Origin: Archilochus colubris
Lineage: Eukaryota > Chordata > Aves > Apodiformes > Trochilidae
Assembly (NCBI GenBank): GCA_023079485.1
Contig: CM041084.1
Location: 12,646,609-12,710,608, forward strand
Reading direction: 5' to 3'
DNA: 64,000 nucleotides
Shown: positions 49,685 to 62,100 of the stretch, piece by piece
Position numbering within the stretch: position 1 is the first letter of the stretch
How the letters are laid out: each line of letters begins with the position of its first letter
The notes under the pieces: generated by a model
What the model saw: only the letters and a program-made list of their open reading frames with translations
Database searches by the model: none
What the model was told of the DNA's origin: nothing
Made by a program: the position numbers and the translations under genes

Positions 49685-52600
49685 GAATGTCCCTTTTTAA
49701 AGATCATCATCCAGACTGAACTGAAGACTGAAATGTTTCCTTGAACAGGAACCAAACAAACTGAACAGTTAAATAATAAAAATTAATGCAATTTTCCCTC
49801 AAGAATACTATCTTCTGAATAACAACAGTAAGCTATCTCAAATCACCACATGATAATGAAAGATTCCTTACAAAGAATGAAAGAAAGCAGTTTCTCATTC
49901 TAATTTCTAATCTGAATTTTGGGTTGGTTTTGCCTGGCAGTGTTGTTTGGGGTTTTGGTTGGGTTTTTTCTTGCTTTGGAGACATATTGGGTCAAAGAAA
50001 TTATTGATCCACAAACACTGTCAACAGATTGGAAATTCTCACACGGGGTTAATCTGTCAAATATGACAACAATATCTCTTCTATGTGAGGAGGGAATGAA
50101 ATCTGTCTCACAAATATCTTCAAAAATCTTTCTGTTAAGCCCTCTACTATTGCTGATGGAACTGTAATTGAATTTAGAACCACAGAGAGATCTGCCAAGG
50201 GTTCTGGTTTTGGAGTTCTGCACATAAATGGAAAACTGCCCTTGGAAGGCTGAAAATAGCTGGAGTCTTTACTTTTTAGCCATTTTTCCATCATCCTTAT
50301 TGTAATGAACTCTACAAATATTATTTGTGAAAAACTGCTTAGTGCAGTTAAAAAATTAAAAGAGAAGCTCAAGCAAAGTAATGACATTTTTAGCCCCATG
50401 TGTGTATATGTTGCTATTTAAAATATTTGATTTTATGTTTATTTGAAGGAAAGCCATAGTGAGTTTCTTTAATTTTATGCTATCATAGAATTTGTATCAA
50501 CTTAGCAGTTCTCCAATCACAACTTACTGAATTAAGCAGAAAAAGTCCCCGGGATATCAAGTAAATTTTGGTAAAAAGTTCATTGAAAGTTTCACTGTTT
50601 TTGGAAATTTAGTTGCTTCAATAGGAACATAATTATTAGTCCTGTGAAAAGATACATTTGACATATTGTACTCTCTATGAATTGTTTGGGGTTTGGTTTG
50701 CTTGGGTTTTTTTTTATCTATATTGCTGCATATGATTTAGGAAGAGAAGCCTAATATTAATGATGGGAAATTTATTCCTGACATAGGGTGTCTTTAAAAA
50801 AAATATTGGTGGTAATAGGTGTTTAAAAAACATTATGGATTTATAGCTTGAATTTTTTTAATTCAATCAGCTATGGACTAAATCTCAGGTTGAAAACTGA
50901 ATGAGTTTTTTGTGTCACGAATCTGAATGTAAGTTCCACACTTGGCTGAAATCCCATTTTTGAAGTGAACATTTTCTTTGCCTGTTGCTAACAATGCCTT
51001 CCCAAGGTCTAGCATGATTTCAGAGGATTCATTAGACAAGAAAGACAAAATACAAACCAGTGACTGAGTTCTGAAGCTCAGTATACTTTGGATGCAAAGA
51101 AAGGTCACTTTTTTAACAGCAAGAGCTGGGCAGGAGTCAACACCTGCTTTGAAAACTTTAAAGTTTGGTTTTATATTTCCCTTTTGAATATGAAATTTGT
51201 AAGCAGATGATGTGAGGCCTCAGGCCTCTACCTTTTGGAGACATACCTATTGCAAAGGAAAACTTGATAGCTAGCAAATTTTAGTCATGGCTCTATTAGT
51301 AACCTTCCAATAAAAGATAAAAATCGATTGATACAACCTATTTATTTGTGGGTCACATAATAAAAAGATTTTGCCAAACTGGAATTTGCTTTTCACACAA
51401 GAGTTCTCTTCCAGTGGTCTCAGTTCATCAGTATGGTGCTTCCTTTCCAGCTGCGATGAAAAACTCTCATTCCCAATGTAATCTGCACTTAACACCAATC
51501 TGTTTAAGCTCTAAAGACAAAGAACATATTCTAAAGTAAGTTTCTAAAAATATTCTTAAAGAGCAACAGTGCAAATATCAACATGGAAAAATTTGAATTT
51601 ATTAAGACCCCAGTACTACAGTCCATGTGATTTCACAAGGGTACACCACAAGTGGCTATTGTTCCCAGCACTTTTGTTAGTTTGTTACTCATCTGCCAGT
51701 GACTTTAAAAACAAGAAAAAAATCCTTGGAGCTGACACACTAACTTTGCCACATAGTTATAAGAGAATAAAGCTTTCTTAATCACACAAGTTAACCTCCA
51801 TTTTCCATTGTTGACAGTGATGTTGCTGGGCAGTCAGAGGGTAGGGGTGCGTTACAATGTGATAACTTTCTGTTCTGACACTTCTGTTTTCCAAATTTCT
51901 TTTTTTTTTTTTTTTTTGGTTGTCCTCCAGATGTGTTCCACACCCCTTTACACAAAGCATAACTAAGTTTACTCTTCAAAAAAGAAAAAAAGTAAAAGTA
52001 AATGTAATATTCCCCTTGGCCATTATGCCTTCACATAGTTTTCAGTCTAGACATATTCTAATAATGTCTGTTTACTTTGGTCCATGTTTTGATGCTCAAT
52101 TCAATAATACTTTACATCATAAGTGAAATTTTGCCACTGCTCTCAGGTTTCTGCAGCCTAATTCCATGACAACAGGTTTTAATACTTCACTTTCTCAATG
52201 AAATCAGTGGGACAATGGGAATATCTTGTGTGAGTGAAATAGATCTGCACAAGCTTTGAATCTGCTAAGGGGTCCAGATCTTCACAAGCTGAACGCATCA
52301 AGATAATTACCAACCATATTCTTCACATGGTATTTACAGAAAATAATGCAATCCTGAGTAATAAAATTCCGTAATATGTCATATAAATAAATCTGATTTA
52401 ATTCAAAGCAGTTTGAAATTGCAAGTTAAATCTTTTAGGGACCACTGTAATGTTCAAAAAAGAATCAAAGCAAAATTCTCATTATGGAAAAGACTGAATC
52501 CACACACGTTTCCAACAACACAAAGGCTCTCATTTCATTATTTCCCCCAGATAATGAAGGCTCTGGACATTACTAACTGCTAAATCCTGCCATTTCAAGA

Positions 52601-53600
52601 TCAACCTCTTGCAGTGGAGAACTTTTGCCACCCATTTCATCACTCTGCAGTGTTTCCAGAAGATATCTTGCAAGATGCGTCAGTCCATCTGTGTCTGTGC
52701 TCACAAGTTACCTTGTACACAATAAAAGCTATGCTTAAAGAAGTTGCCACAAATCCCATTTCCAAATTTTACTCAGCTCTAGGTGACAGAAAATTGGACA
52801 TTTGCATGTACCTGGTTTGTAAACTTTCTGCAGGTACCAGTTTTTGTTACCTGTGTTTGGATTGCACATCGTGTACGCACTTAAAAGATAATTGAATGGA
52901 GTAGTGTAATATCTATATCCTGCAACTTAGTGGATTTCTAACTGACGTTTGGAATTAATTTTCTTAGGTCATGCAGTCCTGTAATTTTGCTTTACTGCTC
53001 AAAAATTCTTTGAGGAGATTGCTTGCATGTCAAGACTGATATTTTAGATCTTACCTCTAGGTTTCTGTAAGTATCTACGCTAAGAGCAATACTAGGCAGA
53101 GACAAATTGGTTTATTTCTCCTTACAAATATATTTTCTGTAACCCAACATGAAGGCTACCAGTGCTCTCAGTGTCAGAGTGAGAAAATGGCCAAGAAACA
53201 TTTCAGGTTCCTTAAAAATCTACAAAATTTCCCTTTTTACACAGGAAGAAGCACAATGTTGGGTTTATATCAAACTTTGGGTCAACCATCAACTAGCTGA
53301 GTATCAAGGCCAAAAAGGCTCTATGGCTGCCCTAGAACTGGCATTGACATTATTTGAGGCAGACCCTTTGGCAAAAGCAGTACTGCACAGCCTGAATTCA
53401 CTGAGCAGGACACGAGGAAGCATGCCAGATCTCTTTGTAAACAAATGGAAGTATTATTTGAATAGTAATATTATGTGAATGGATTGAATGGGGTGGACAA
53501 GGATACAAACTTCTCAGTAATGAAAAGTCAGGAGGAACTGTTGGTAGTAAATTTAAAATACTCAAAGTGAAGTTCAGAGACAGAAAGATGAACTTGGAAC
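49685..53600. other. Unique AT-rich non-coding DNA
   Basis: No gene was recognised. It has G/T-rich blocks at 49919-49975 and 50690-50712 and a T19 run at 51900-51918. Open frames such as 53149-53478 on + (109 codons) show no known domain and no supporting signals. Confidence 0.55.
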
Positions 53601-54050
53601 AGGAAAGGAGAGAGGAGAGGAGAGGAGAGGAGAGGAGAGGAGAGGAGAGGAGAGGAGAGGAGAGGAGAGGAGAGGAGAGGAGAGGAGAGGAGAGGAGAGA
53701 GGAGAGGAGAGGAGAGGAGAGGGAGAGGAGAGGAGAGGAGGAAGGAGAGGGAGAGAGGAGAGGGAGGGAGAGGGAGAGGGAGAGGAGAGGGAGGGGGAGG
53801 GAGGGAGGGGAGGAGGGAGGGAGGAGGGAGAGGGAGAGGAGAGGGAGAGGAGAGGAGAGGGAGGGAGAGGGAGGAGAGGGAGAGGAGAGGAGAGGAGAGG
53901 AGAGGGAGAGGGAGGAAAGGAAAGGAAAGGAAAGGAAAGGAAAGAAGGAAAGGAAGGAAAGGAAAGGAAAGGAAAGGAAAGGAAAGGAAAGGAAAGGAAA
54001 GGAAAGGAAAGGAAAGGAAAGGAAAGGAAAGGAAAGGAAAGGAAAGGGAG
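53601..54050. repeat. 450-bp uninterrupted polypurine tract (GGAGA/GGAAA minisatellite)
   Basis: All 450 bases are A or G. Three parts are visible. From about 53606 to 53700 there is a regular AGAGG pentamer array. From 53700 to 53915 there is a degenerate mixture of GGAG, GGGA and GAGAGG units, including a quadruplex-type G-run cluster at 53793-53821. From 53916 to 54046 there is a regular GGAAA array with a few irregular units. Long frames on both strands (Glu/Arg/Lys-rich and Ser/Leu/Pro/Phe-rich) arise from the repeat and are not genes. Such homopurine mirror repeats can form triplex DNA. Confidence 0.98.
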
Positions 54051-57000
54051 CTATCAGCTATTTTCCACACAAATCACAGGGATCATATGACATGGCATTT
54101 AAGACATGGGTATAATAATGTAATCTGATGTAACTGGGATAACTGAAAGTTAGCCATATTAGGGAATTGACTGGATTATATAAATATTCCAGAGCCACTA
54201 AGTTTATAGAAAGGAGAGTTTATAGAGTAAGAAATATTTATAGCCTCAGACTTCCTGGTTATGTTGAAAGAACAAGACAGAACATATTGCAAATACCAGT
54301 TGTACCTAGCTCTTCTAAAAAAAAACAGTGTAGTATTTGGATCAGTCTAAAATATCTCCAAGTTCCAAGTACAAAAGCATTACTTCAAAGAATACTAAAA
54401 ATTATGTCCTGGTAGCTTTGTTGTGTGGTTATTTTGTTTTGTTTGTGGGTTTTTTTGTTGTTGTAGTTTGGTTTTTTTTATTTTGGTTTTGGGTTTTTGT
54501 TGTTTTTAATACAATCTCTTGACTATATGTGTCAGTTTACATTTTTATCTGATAGTTTGCTTTAGTTTTGGTTTTTGTTTTTTTTTTTTTTTCTGAAAAG
54601 CATGCCTTCCTTCCCATTGAGAAGTGCCTGAACTAACCAGTTTCAGATCCAACAGTTTGTCATCCTTCTTTGCTCAGCTGCCTCATGTCCCAGGGCTGCT
54701 CATATGGCAATCCACAGTCTTAATGAAACCAAAAACCTCAAATAGAACATAAAATAAATTTTCCATGACTCAGTAATTCTTCAGATGTATACATAACTCC
54801 CATATGAAACTCAGTCTGTCACATAAATCTTCATCCAGGAGAGATATCTTGTCCAGGAATCATGCATTTACATGTCTGAGTCTCACTGTAGTCAGTAGAT
54901 ATTAAACTTCCAGTTAAAATTAAAAAGGACTTCTTAGACATTTACTAATGTGCTTTGCTAAACCATGGCCTGAATGTTAACATTTCAAAATCTATTGAAA
55001 CAAATTAGTTTAGTGACAGATGAGAGAAAAAAGAAGTCTCACCTCTATGACCTCTTCATCATCTCTAGTCTGTGAGTACTAGCAACCTGCTGTCATGGTT
55101 GTTATTCACCACTGTGTATGTATACAATGAATTGTCCTTTTCAACTCCAGTCCTAGAGGATTCACATCAGAAAATACTTAAAGTACTTCTTGTGGTTTTC
55201 AAATGCAGTAGCACACTTACCAAAATGATATTACAGTGTTACAGTCAACATCTCCAGCTCATGAAAGAAACAACGTCCAAAACTAGAAAAAAACTAGATT
55301 TGAGAATGCTGAGGGTAGTCTAATACCTAAGAGAAAAGTTATCAACAGTACTCCCAAAATATGCAAAAAAAAAATTAATTAGCCAGCTCTTGGTAATTTC
55401 AGTAATTTTATTTATATTGCTACAGTCGTTTAAGATCACAGAAAATCTGCAGCTGTTTCTTCCTTATTCCAGCACACCATCTACAACTCAAATGTTTGGA
55501 TTTTTCCAGAAAGTGTTACTCGTGTTATTGCCAGTCCTAACAATTGAGTGCAACTAGATGGCATTTTGAAATAAAGCAGTACCATAACCACTGAAGTCTT
55601 TCTGAGGTCAGTGTACCTTAGAAAAATATCGGACCAGAGTGAGAAGCTGTCCAGGAGTTAGGGTAGCTGGCAAATAATAACATTTATTGACATCAACCAT
55701 AAGTTTTCAGAAATATCCTGGAATAGACAAAATTCCTAGGACAATGGTTAGGAGTAAAATCTCGAGATTTTCTTCAGAAAAATATTTGAAAGATCTTGAT
55801 GTATAAAATGAGAAGGAATCCTTTCTTATGAATTTAATATGAATTTTAGGTTTTAGAATTCATGTATTAGTTTTTTAAAAATAAGGAGTTTAGTGGGAGG
55901 AAAAAGCAAGCTCAGTTTGGGGTGGAAATGGTCATAATAAAGTTAGGAGGAGGAGCTTTACAAATAGTTTCCTGATGTTAGAACTCTACTGGCAAGATAT
56001 TATCAATCTCAATCACAGCTGAGTAGTGTCACCACAGGGCATTTTAGTAGTCCAGCATATGGTTATCATTTGTTTGCATTAAAAAAATATCCACAAAACC
56101 CTCCAAAATTTCATGGACTGTCAGTCACATCAAACTTAGCTAAAGCTTTCATGCCAAATTTATAATGTCAGACAAATGGTCTGTAAATTGTACATGTTTT
56201 GAGTAGTCCTGTAAAAATGAGAAACAGAAGTGAAAGTTTTAGTGTTTGCATGCCACATTCTGAATGGAGTCATAAAGAGCAGATGCCATCCAAGAAACCC
56301 TGTAATGATATCATCTAAGATATTTTTAAGATAGCTGTGACTGTTGCACGTTTTAAAGAAGACAGGGTGAAGAAATCCTAGTTTCCTAGTAGGAGACTGG
56401 TCAGTGAATCCAAGGAGGTCTGAAAACATACAATTCAAACCTCTCACACAAGGACATTTTGAACATCTGGCTTTGAAGTCAAGAGAACTTGGCTTTCCTG
56501 TCAAAATCATATTTACACCCACTGGTCATCCTGTCACTCACAGGGGGCTTCTGAGACATTTAAAAAGTCATGGAATCAGCATGATCCAAAGCAAACATTC
56601 TCCACCCTCTCTTCATAACCAATACAGACAATTCTTTTGTGTATCTGTGCTGTATTTGTTAATCTCTCTGCTCTTAGCAAAAAAATGTTCTAATTGTTCT
56701 ACTGAACCTATCTAGAATATGCTAGGCAGAACAGCAAATGGGGTGGTTCAAGGATTTTCCTGCTGCCACATACTCTGTGAACTTGCTTGAAAGGACCAAG
56801 ACCAGGGCACCTGACAATAAGATGTCATACAAAGCATAGATTTTGATTGGCAAATGTCTGAGCATTCTCAGGTTTCTGGCTCTTGCCAGTAGAAATATGA
56901 CTAGTTCAGTGGTAAGGCTATTCTGTTCATTATTATTTGGCTCAATACTTTGAAACTTATCTTTGAGTCCATAGTACTAACACGTATATCCCAAGGCTGA

Positions 57001-58619
57001 AATAGCTACATCAGTTCAAATAAGATTTACAAGGGTAGGTCAGTTGGAGAGAGAAGGGGTCAAAAACAGATGCCAAAATTAGTTAATCTTAAACCAAATG
57101 TATTTGGAATAAAGCAGCTGTAATGTCCCTAAACACACATCCTTCCAAAAAGTGTCAGGCCTCAGTCACAGAATGGAAAAGATGGACCAAAATAAAAGCC
57201 ACATAAGAAAACAAAATACCGTGTGGGGACAAGCAGCAGAGACAGTGTAATTAAAAAAATGCTACCAGGGGGTCATCTGAGCATTTGTAAAGATGAAAAG
57301 TATTATACCTTAAGACTTTTCTTTACAGATTAAATAATTAAACTTTGCATTCAAGTATATCAGTGGGACCAAGATCTAAGAAGGAAATTGAAGAGACCAT
57401 ACTCTTTAAGAAATTCTTGCCTCTCACATCAAGACTCTTTGCCTTTTTAAAATTATTTTTTTCTTCTGTTTTTCAGTGTAATTGATATGAGTATATTGTA
57501 CACACAGAATACAAGGACAAGATGGAGAAGTAACATGTTAATTGTAGTCTTCTTTATTTTCTTTCTCATTTAATACTATTAATAGTATGAGTAGTAGCCT
57601 AAATGTATTCTTCTGAGGCTGACATAAGCCAGTTCAGATTCTGCTGAACAAGTTTTAATATGTACAACCTTTAGAGCTGTATTTTAAAATACAGTGAATA
57701 AAGAAGTTATGGGAAAGGAAGGAAAGACAGAGAAATTAAAGTGAAAGTGCAGGTTGGTACTTTTTTTTTTTTAATTGGTTAAAAAAAATCATCTTTTTTT
57801 ACATAAGTACCAATACAAGAAAAGTGCCTATCATGGCATTGAAAAAATCAGGATTAAAAACAGTAAATGAAGAGACTGAATCAAGCTGCTCACAGGGTTT
57901 TTGGTACGGTGTGTAGTTTCCTTCTTATCAACCAGAGTAAAATAAAGGAACTTGATATGCAAGCATTTGTAGCATATTTATTTTAGAGATGAGAAAAAAA
58001 GTTTTGAAGTAATATATGTCAAGTAGTATGTGCTCTTCTGCAAAATGCGTCAGTAACATTGGGAAAAAAAATAAAGAATGTCTACAAGTGTTTAGGGTTA
58101 GTTTTAGCAGCTGGAGAGGTCTCTTTTTGCTGCAAAGGCTGGTGTATGCAAGTGAAATTCTTTATTTTAATTCTGTTTGTTATGACCATAACAAACGTAG
58201 CAACAATAAGTGTGGGAGAGACTAAATTTGAGAAAATATTTTTATTGACCCTTATGGTACAACCAATTCAATAGTAAATGCTACATGTACATTAATATCT
58301 AGGGTAGGAGATTTCTAAAACAATGGCATAATAAAAAATATGTTCTCAAACTCCAGCATCCATTCTAGCCTTAAATTAAATTTACTCCTGGCAGCCCAAA
58401 TGTCACACAGAGAGGAAGTGGCTAACATCTACTTAGAACCTGTACCATTTGGTATCTTCCTTCAGTGTTTGGATGCAACAGGCAGGTTTATAAAAAAGCA
58501 GTGTGATTATGATGCACATTTATTAAGCATGTGATGGACAAATGGCAGCATTGCTTACATGATGAGCACCCAAAAAATCTCCATGGAAATTTTGATAGCG
58601 ACATGAAAAAGGAGACAAA
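54051..58619. other. Unique AT-rich non-coding DNA
   Basis: No gene was recognised. A G/T-rich low-complexity block lies at 54419-54592 (TTTTG, GTTGTT and T15). The rest is unique sequence. Confidence 0.6.
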
Positions 58620-58829
58620 AAGTGCACTCAGCCCAGTAACCTGTCTCTGATGGCAGGATGCCTTGGGACAAGCTTAGAGCACCAGATGCAGGACTGGTAA
58701 CAGTTTCCTAGAGCACTCGCAGCCCCCAGTGATCGGTAGCTCAGGGTCCTCCTGAGCCAGAAGCAATAATTTCTATACTTAACAGCTCCATTGGGTTTCC
58801 CTTTCACAGGATTAGGGTACTGAACTAAG
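58620..58829. other. GC-richer sequence beside CR1, unassigned
   Basis: Higher GC than its surroundings and directly next to the CR1 copy. It might be an older CR1 3' region that I cannot place or a separate insertion. Confidence 0.25.
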
Positions 58830-59170
58830 GCTAATGCTAAATGTGGCTGCTCTGGGTCTTCTCCATATCAGTTCTGAGCATCTCCAGAAACAGGAGGCTG
58901 AATAGCTTCTCCCAGCAGCCTGTGCCTGTTTGATTACCCTTGCTGTGAGATATTTTCCCATGCAACTATCCAAGATTTTTCTTGTTGTAGCCTGTAACTG
59001 TCTCTTCTTATCCTCTGACTTAAATATGTGGCTCATTAAATATGTGAATGCATGATATATAGTCCCTCCTTAGCTTTCTCTTCTTTAGTCTGAACAAATC
59101 CAAGTGACTCAGCCTCTCTTTGCACACCATGTGCTCTAGCCCCACAGCCATCTTGCCTAGATATGCCCCA
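58830..59170 (-). mobile_element. CR1 LINE fragment, antisense, old copy
   Basis: The plus strand reads like the reverse complement of CR1. It has GAGCATCTCCAGAAACAGGAGG, matching the CR1 'atctccaaggatggag' segment, then CAGCCTGTGCC and ATTACCCTTGCTGTGAG. Later come TTTCTCTTCTTTAGTCTGAACAA, ACTCAGCCTCTCTTTG, and GTGCTCTAGCCCC-CAGCCATCTT. These occur in consensus order, so the element is on the minus strand. Many substitutions and an internal insertion around 59020-59065 mark it as old. No reverse-transcriptase frame survives. The 3' end (left side) is blurred. Confidence 0.88.
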
Positions 59171-62100
59171 GGGCACCAGTGTCTGCCTTAATGAACTTGC
59201 CTAAACCTGTAAATGTTTACATGCATTGCATCCTATGAAAGTTATACAGCTTAATGGTGTACTGAACAGCCTTCTCCTTTTGTTTGTTCCTATAAAACTA
59301 TCCACATATGGCAATAAAGAGACAGAGTTGGATATTACTGATTTTCCCTTTAACTCTCTGCAGCAGCTCTCCCTCAAGCAAAGCATGTAATTGAGTAAAA
59401 GATTCTCCAATCTCATTCCTTCTGCAGTAATCCTAGCTGAATTCCTGTCCCACGTCTTCAGTGTTCACCGAGGCTGTTTCTACATCCAGAATTATTCTAA
59501 AGCTTCCTACACATGTTAAGAGCTAATTTTCTTTAGCTAAAGCAATTCAGAGCAGTCATTGCTTCCCAAGGAATGGTTGCTTCTAAAGAATGCTCCAAAT
59601 TAAATATAAATCTTGACTGTAGTTCTCCATGTTTGTGCTGTCTAATAAATAACTCAGTGGCTACACACCTGCCCTGTCAAAAAAGTGTATCTAGGAATTC
59701 CCTGAGGAAAAATATGTCCTGAATATTTCAGCATCTTGATGTACAACTACCTTTATCTGTCCCACACTCTTCCTCCACAGAATAACCCAAGGGACACTTC
59801 AGTCTGCCAGGCAGGTGGTGGGACTGCTCTGAAATGTGCTGGGCTGGGTTGAGAAGTGTGTCAGTGGAGGAGCTCTGAAAGGATAGCTCTGTGTTAAATG
59901 ATTCATTGTGATAAAGTCAGTTAGCTGGTGAGAGTTTCTAAAATAAAATAACTACAAAACCCCACTCCCAGCAGACCGGAAAGTGAATGCCAAATCATAC
60001 TTTGTGAAAACAAAGAAACCCTGTCCTTATGCCCACACAAATATCCAGACCATACCAGCTGAGTTTCCTCCTCAAAGTCTGAAATATTTCAAGACAGATT
60101 AGAATGTCTGAAGTGTTTGAATTTGTTAGCATTGTTTGTGTTTCTTTTTTTAAGGTTCTAAGCAAATTTTAATTTAAAAACTTTATCTCATTCCCTGCTT
60201 TCCATCCTGTGTCATCACTGAGATATGGGCAATCAAATAGATCTTTGATTCTTGTTCCTTAGTGCATTGTTTATGGCTGCAAGTGTGAACTTGAGTTTCT
60301 TTTATCTCAAAATGTATACTGTCAGATCCTGGAAGCTTCACAGGCTGAGTGTTTTAGCAGAAGCCAGGCTTTATGGATACCACTGCTCCTTCACTCAAAC
60401 CTTGTAATCTGGCCCAGTTGTCAGCACGGGTGCAAATAAATATTTATGCAGCAGAAGCAGAGAGAATCTGGAGAGTTACAGAATCCTGACCTTACCATCC
60501 AGCTAGTTTACAGCAGAGTCTGCTCCATAAGACAAATAGAAAACCAGCTAACAAAATTTAATGGAATGAATATGGAAAAAGGATATGGTTTTGAGTTCTT
60601 CTGTGTTTATTTGTTTGTGGTTTTTTTGTTTGTTTTTCTACTCAGAATGTGTTCTGTAAATAGAAAAAGAGAAAAAAAGCTGAAAAGAGTCTCCCATCAG
60701 TATTCTGCATCCATGGGAGATATGTGCAGTGTGACAGCCAGCAGTACAGGAACATGGTGACTGATGTACCACAGGAATAATGAATTCTCTCACTTCCCTC
60801 ATTGTGCACATTCCACAGCTCACTCCTTTCCCTCTCCATTCACAGGGTATGTAGTCATATTCAATGTGCACCAGGAGAAAAAAAATTACAATTTGTGCCT
60901 GGTATGGCCAGACCAGAGATTGTGTTTTCTGACTGAAAACTCAGTTATACCGAAGATTAAATATTCTAAAGATGGCTTTGTTCTCATACACTTACACATA
61001 TTTAAAAATATTTAAAAGTCACTTAATATACCCTTTAAAGGTTTTATTATATAAACCATTTATTTTATGCTTGCTGGAAAGTTATGTTGAAATATTTTTC
61101 AAGTTACTTTATGTAATTATTGAAATATGAAATAGATGTGTAGATATATTTGGATAGAAATGTGTCTGTGGTCTACAGTATTTTGGAAGAAAGCATATTT
61201 CATGAATAGGACACATGAAGCAACATTATGACAAATTTATTTAACATCAAATACACGATAAATAAAATCTAACTGGATGCAAAGTAGAAGGAACATACTT
61301 TGCTAAAAAAAACCACAAGAGGGAGTAAAGAGTTATTTTATGAAATTTAAAGTTTATGAAATAAAGGCAGATCCCAATATGAACATGTGTTCTGAATGCA
61401 GTGAGCAGCAAAGGTAGAACTGGAAGATGATTCCACGGAGACTTAGTGCTATGTAGCCTGAAAACATCTATCAGTACTCTAAATGGGACATAAGAAAACT
61501 GTGTGCATTAATTATGCAGCTGAGTTTTCCTTAGTTCTGTTTCTATACAGTGAGAGTAGAAGCTTCAATATGTACAGAGGTTTTTTTAATTTTTTTTTCC
61601 AAGTTAGCAACAGTTTGAAAAAGCCAGCTTTCTTGTCTATCTGTGTAAAGCCTCATTTTATCTGCTACTTCATTGAAAAGCTTTTAGTTTGTCTACACTG
61701 AAACATCACCCCAGTGCAGTCTGTATAAAAACAGAATGTTAGGAGGTAAATTTGATACAATTTACTGGGTTTATGGTCCATCTAACCATAGAATCACGCA
61801 GGTGCAGTTCCCCAGTCTGGAGTAAAGACAGGGCCATCTTCCTATTCTTTATCTTTATGCAGGATCTTTAAAGACTTCAAAATGATTTAGAGCAGTCTGG
61901 TTCTGTGCTTTGTTCCCTGTGAGCTGCATGTATCCAGTACATGTTCAGACCTCTTAGTAGCACATGCAGGCAGAATTTGATATTTGATATGTAATTTAAT
62001 TAAAAATGAGGGATTGTTTCAATCTTTGTGCAGTCTTGCGTGCAATTTTGTTTTTTCTCTGCATTTGCTTTTGCATTAAAATGGTTGTTTCCACCTCATT

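Noticed and set aside
53149..53478. 109-codon plus-strand frame
   Set aside because: Composition is plausible, but there is no family match, promoter or poly(A) context.
53528..54115. Open frames of about 180 codons on both strands over the purine tract
   Set aside because: They consist of Glu/Arg/Lys or Ser/Leu/Pro/Phe pentamer translations of a simple repeat with no domain or start context.
61780..61850. 'ATAGAATCA' resembling the CR1 3' tail
   Set aside because: The following bases do not continue into CR1 sequence; a chance match to a short word.
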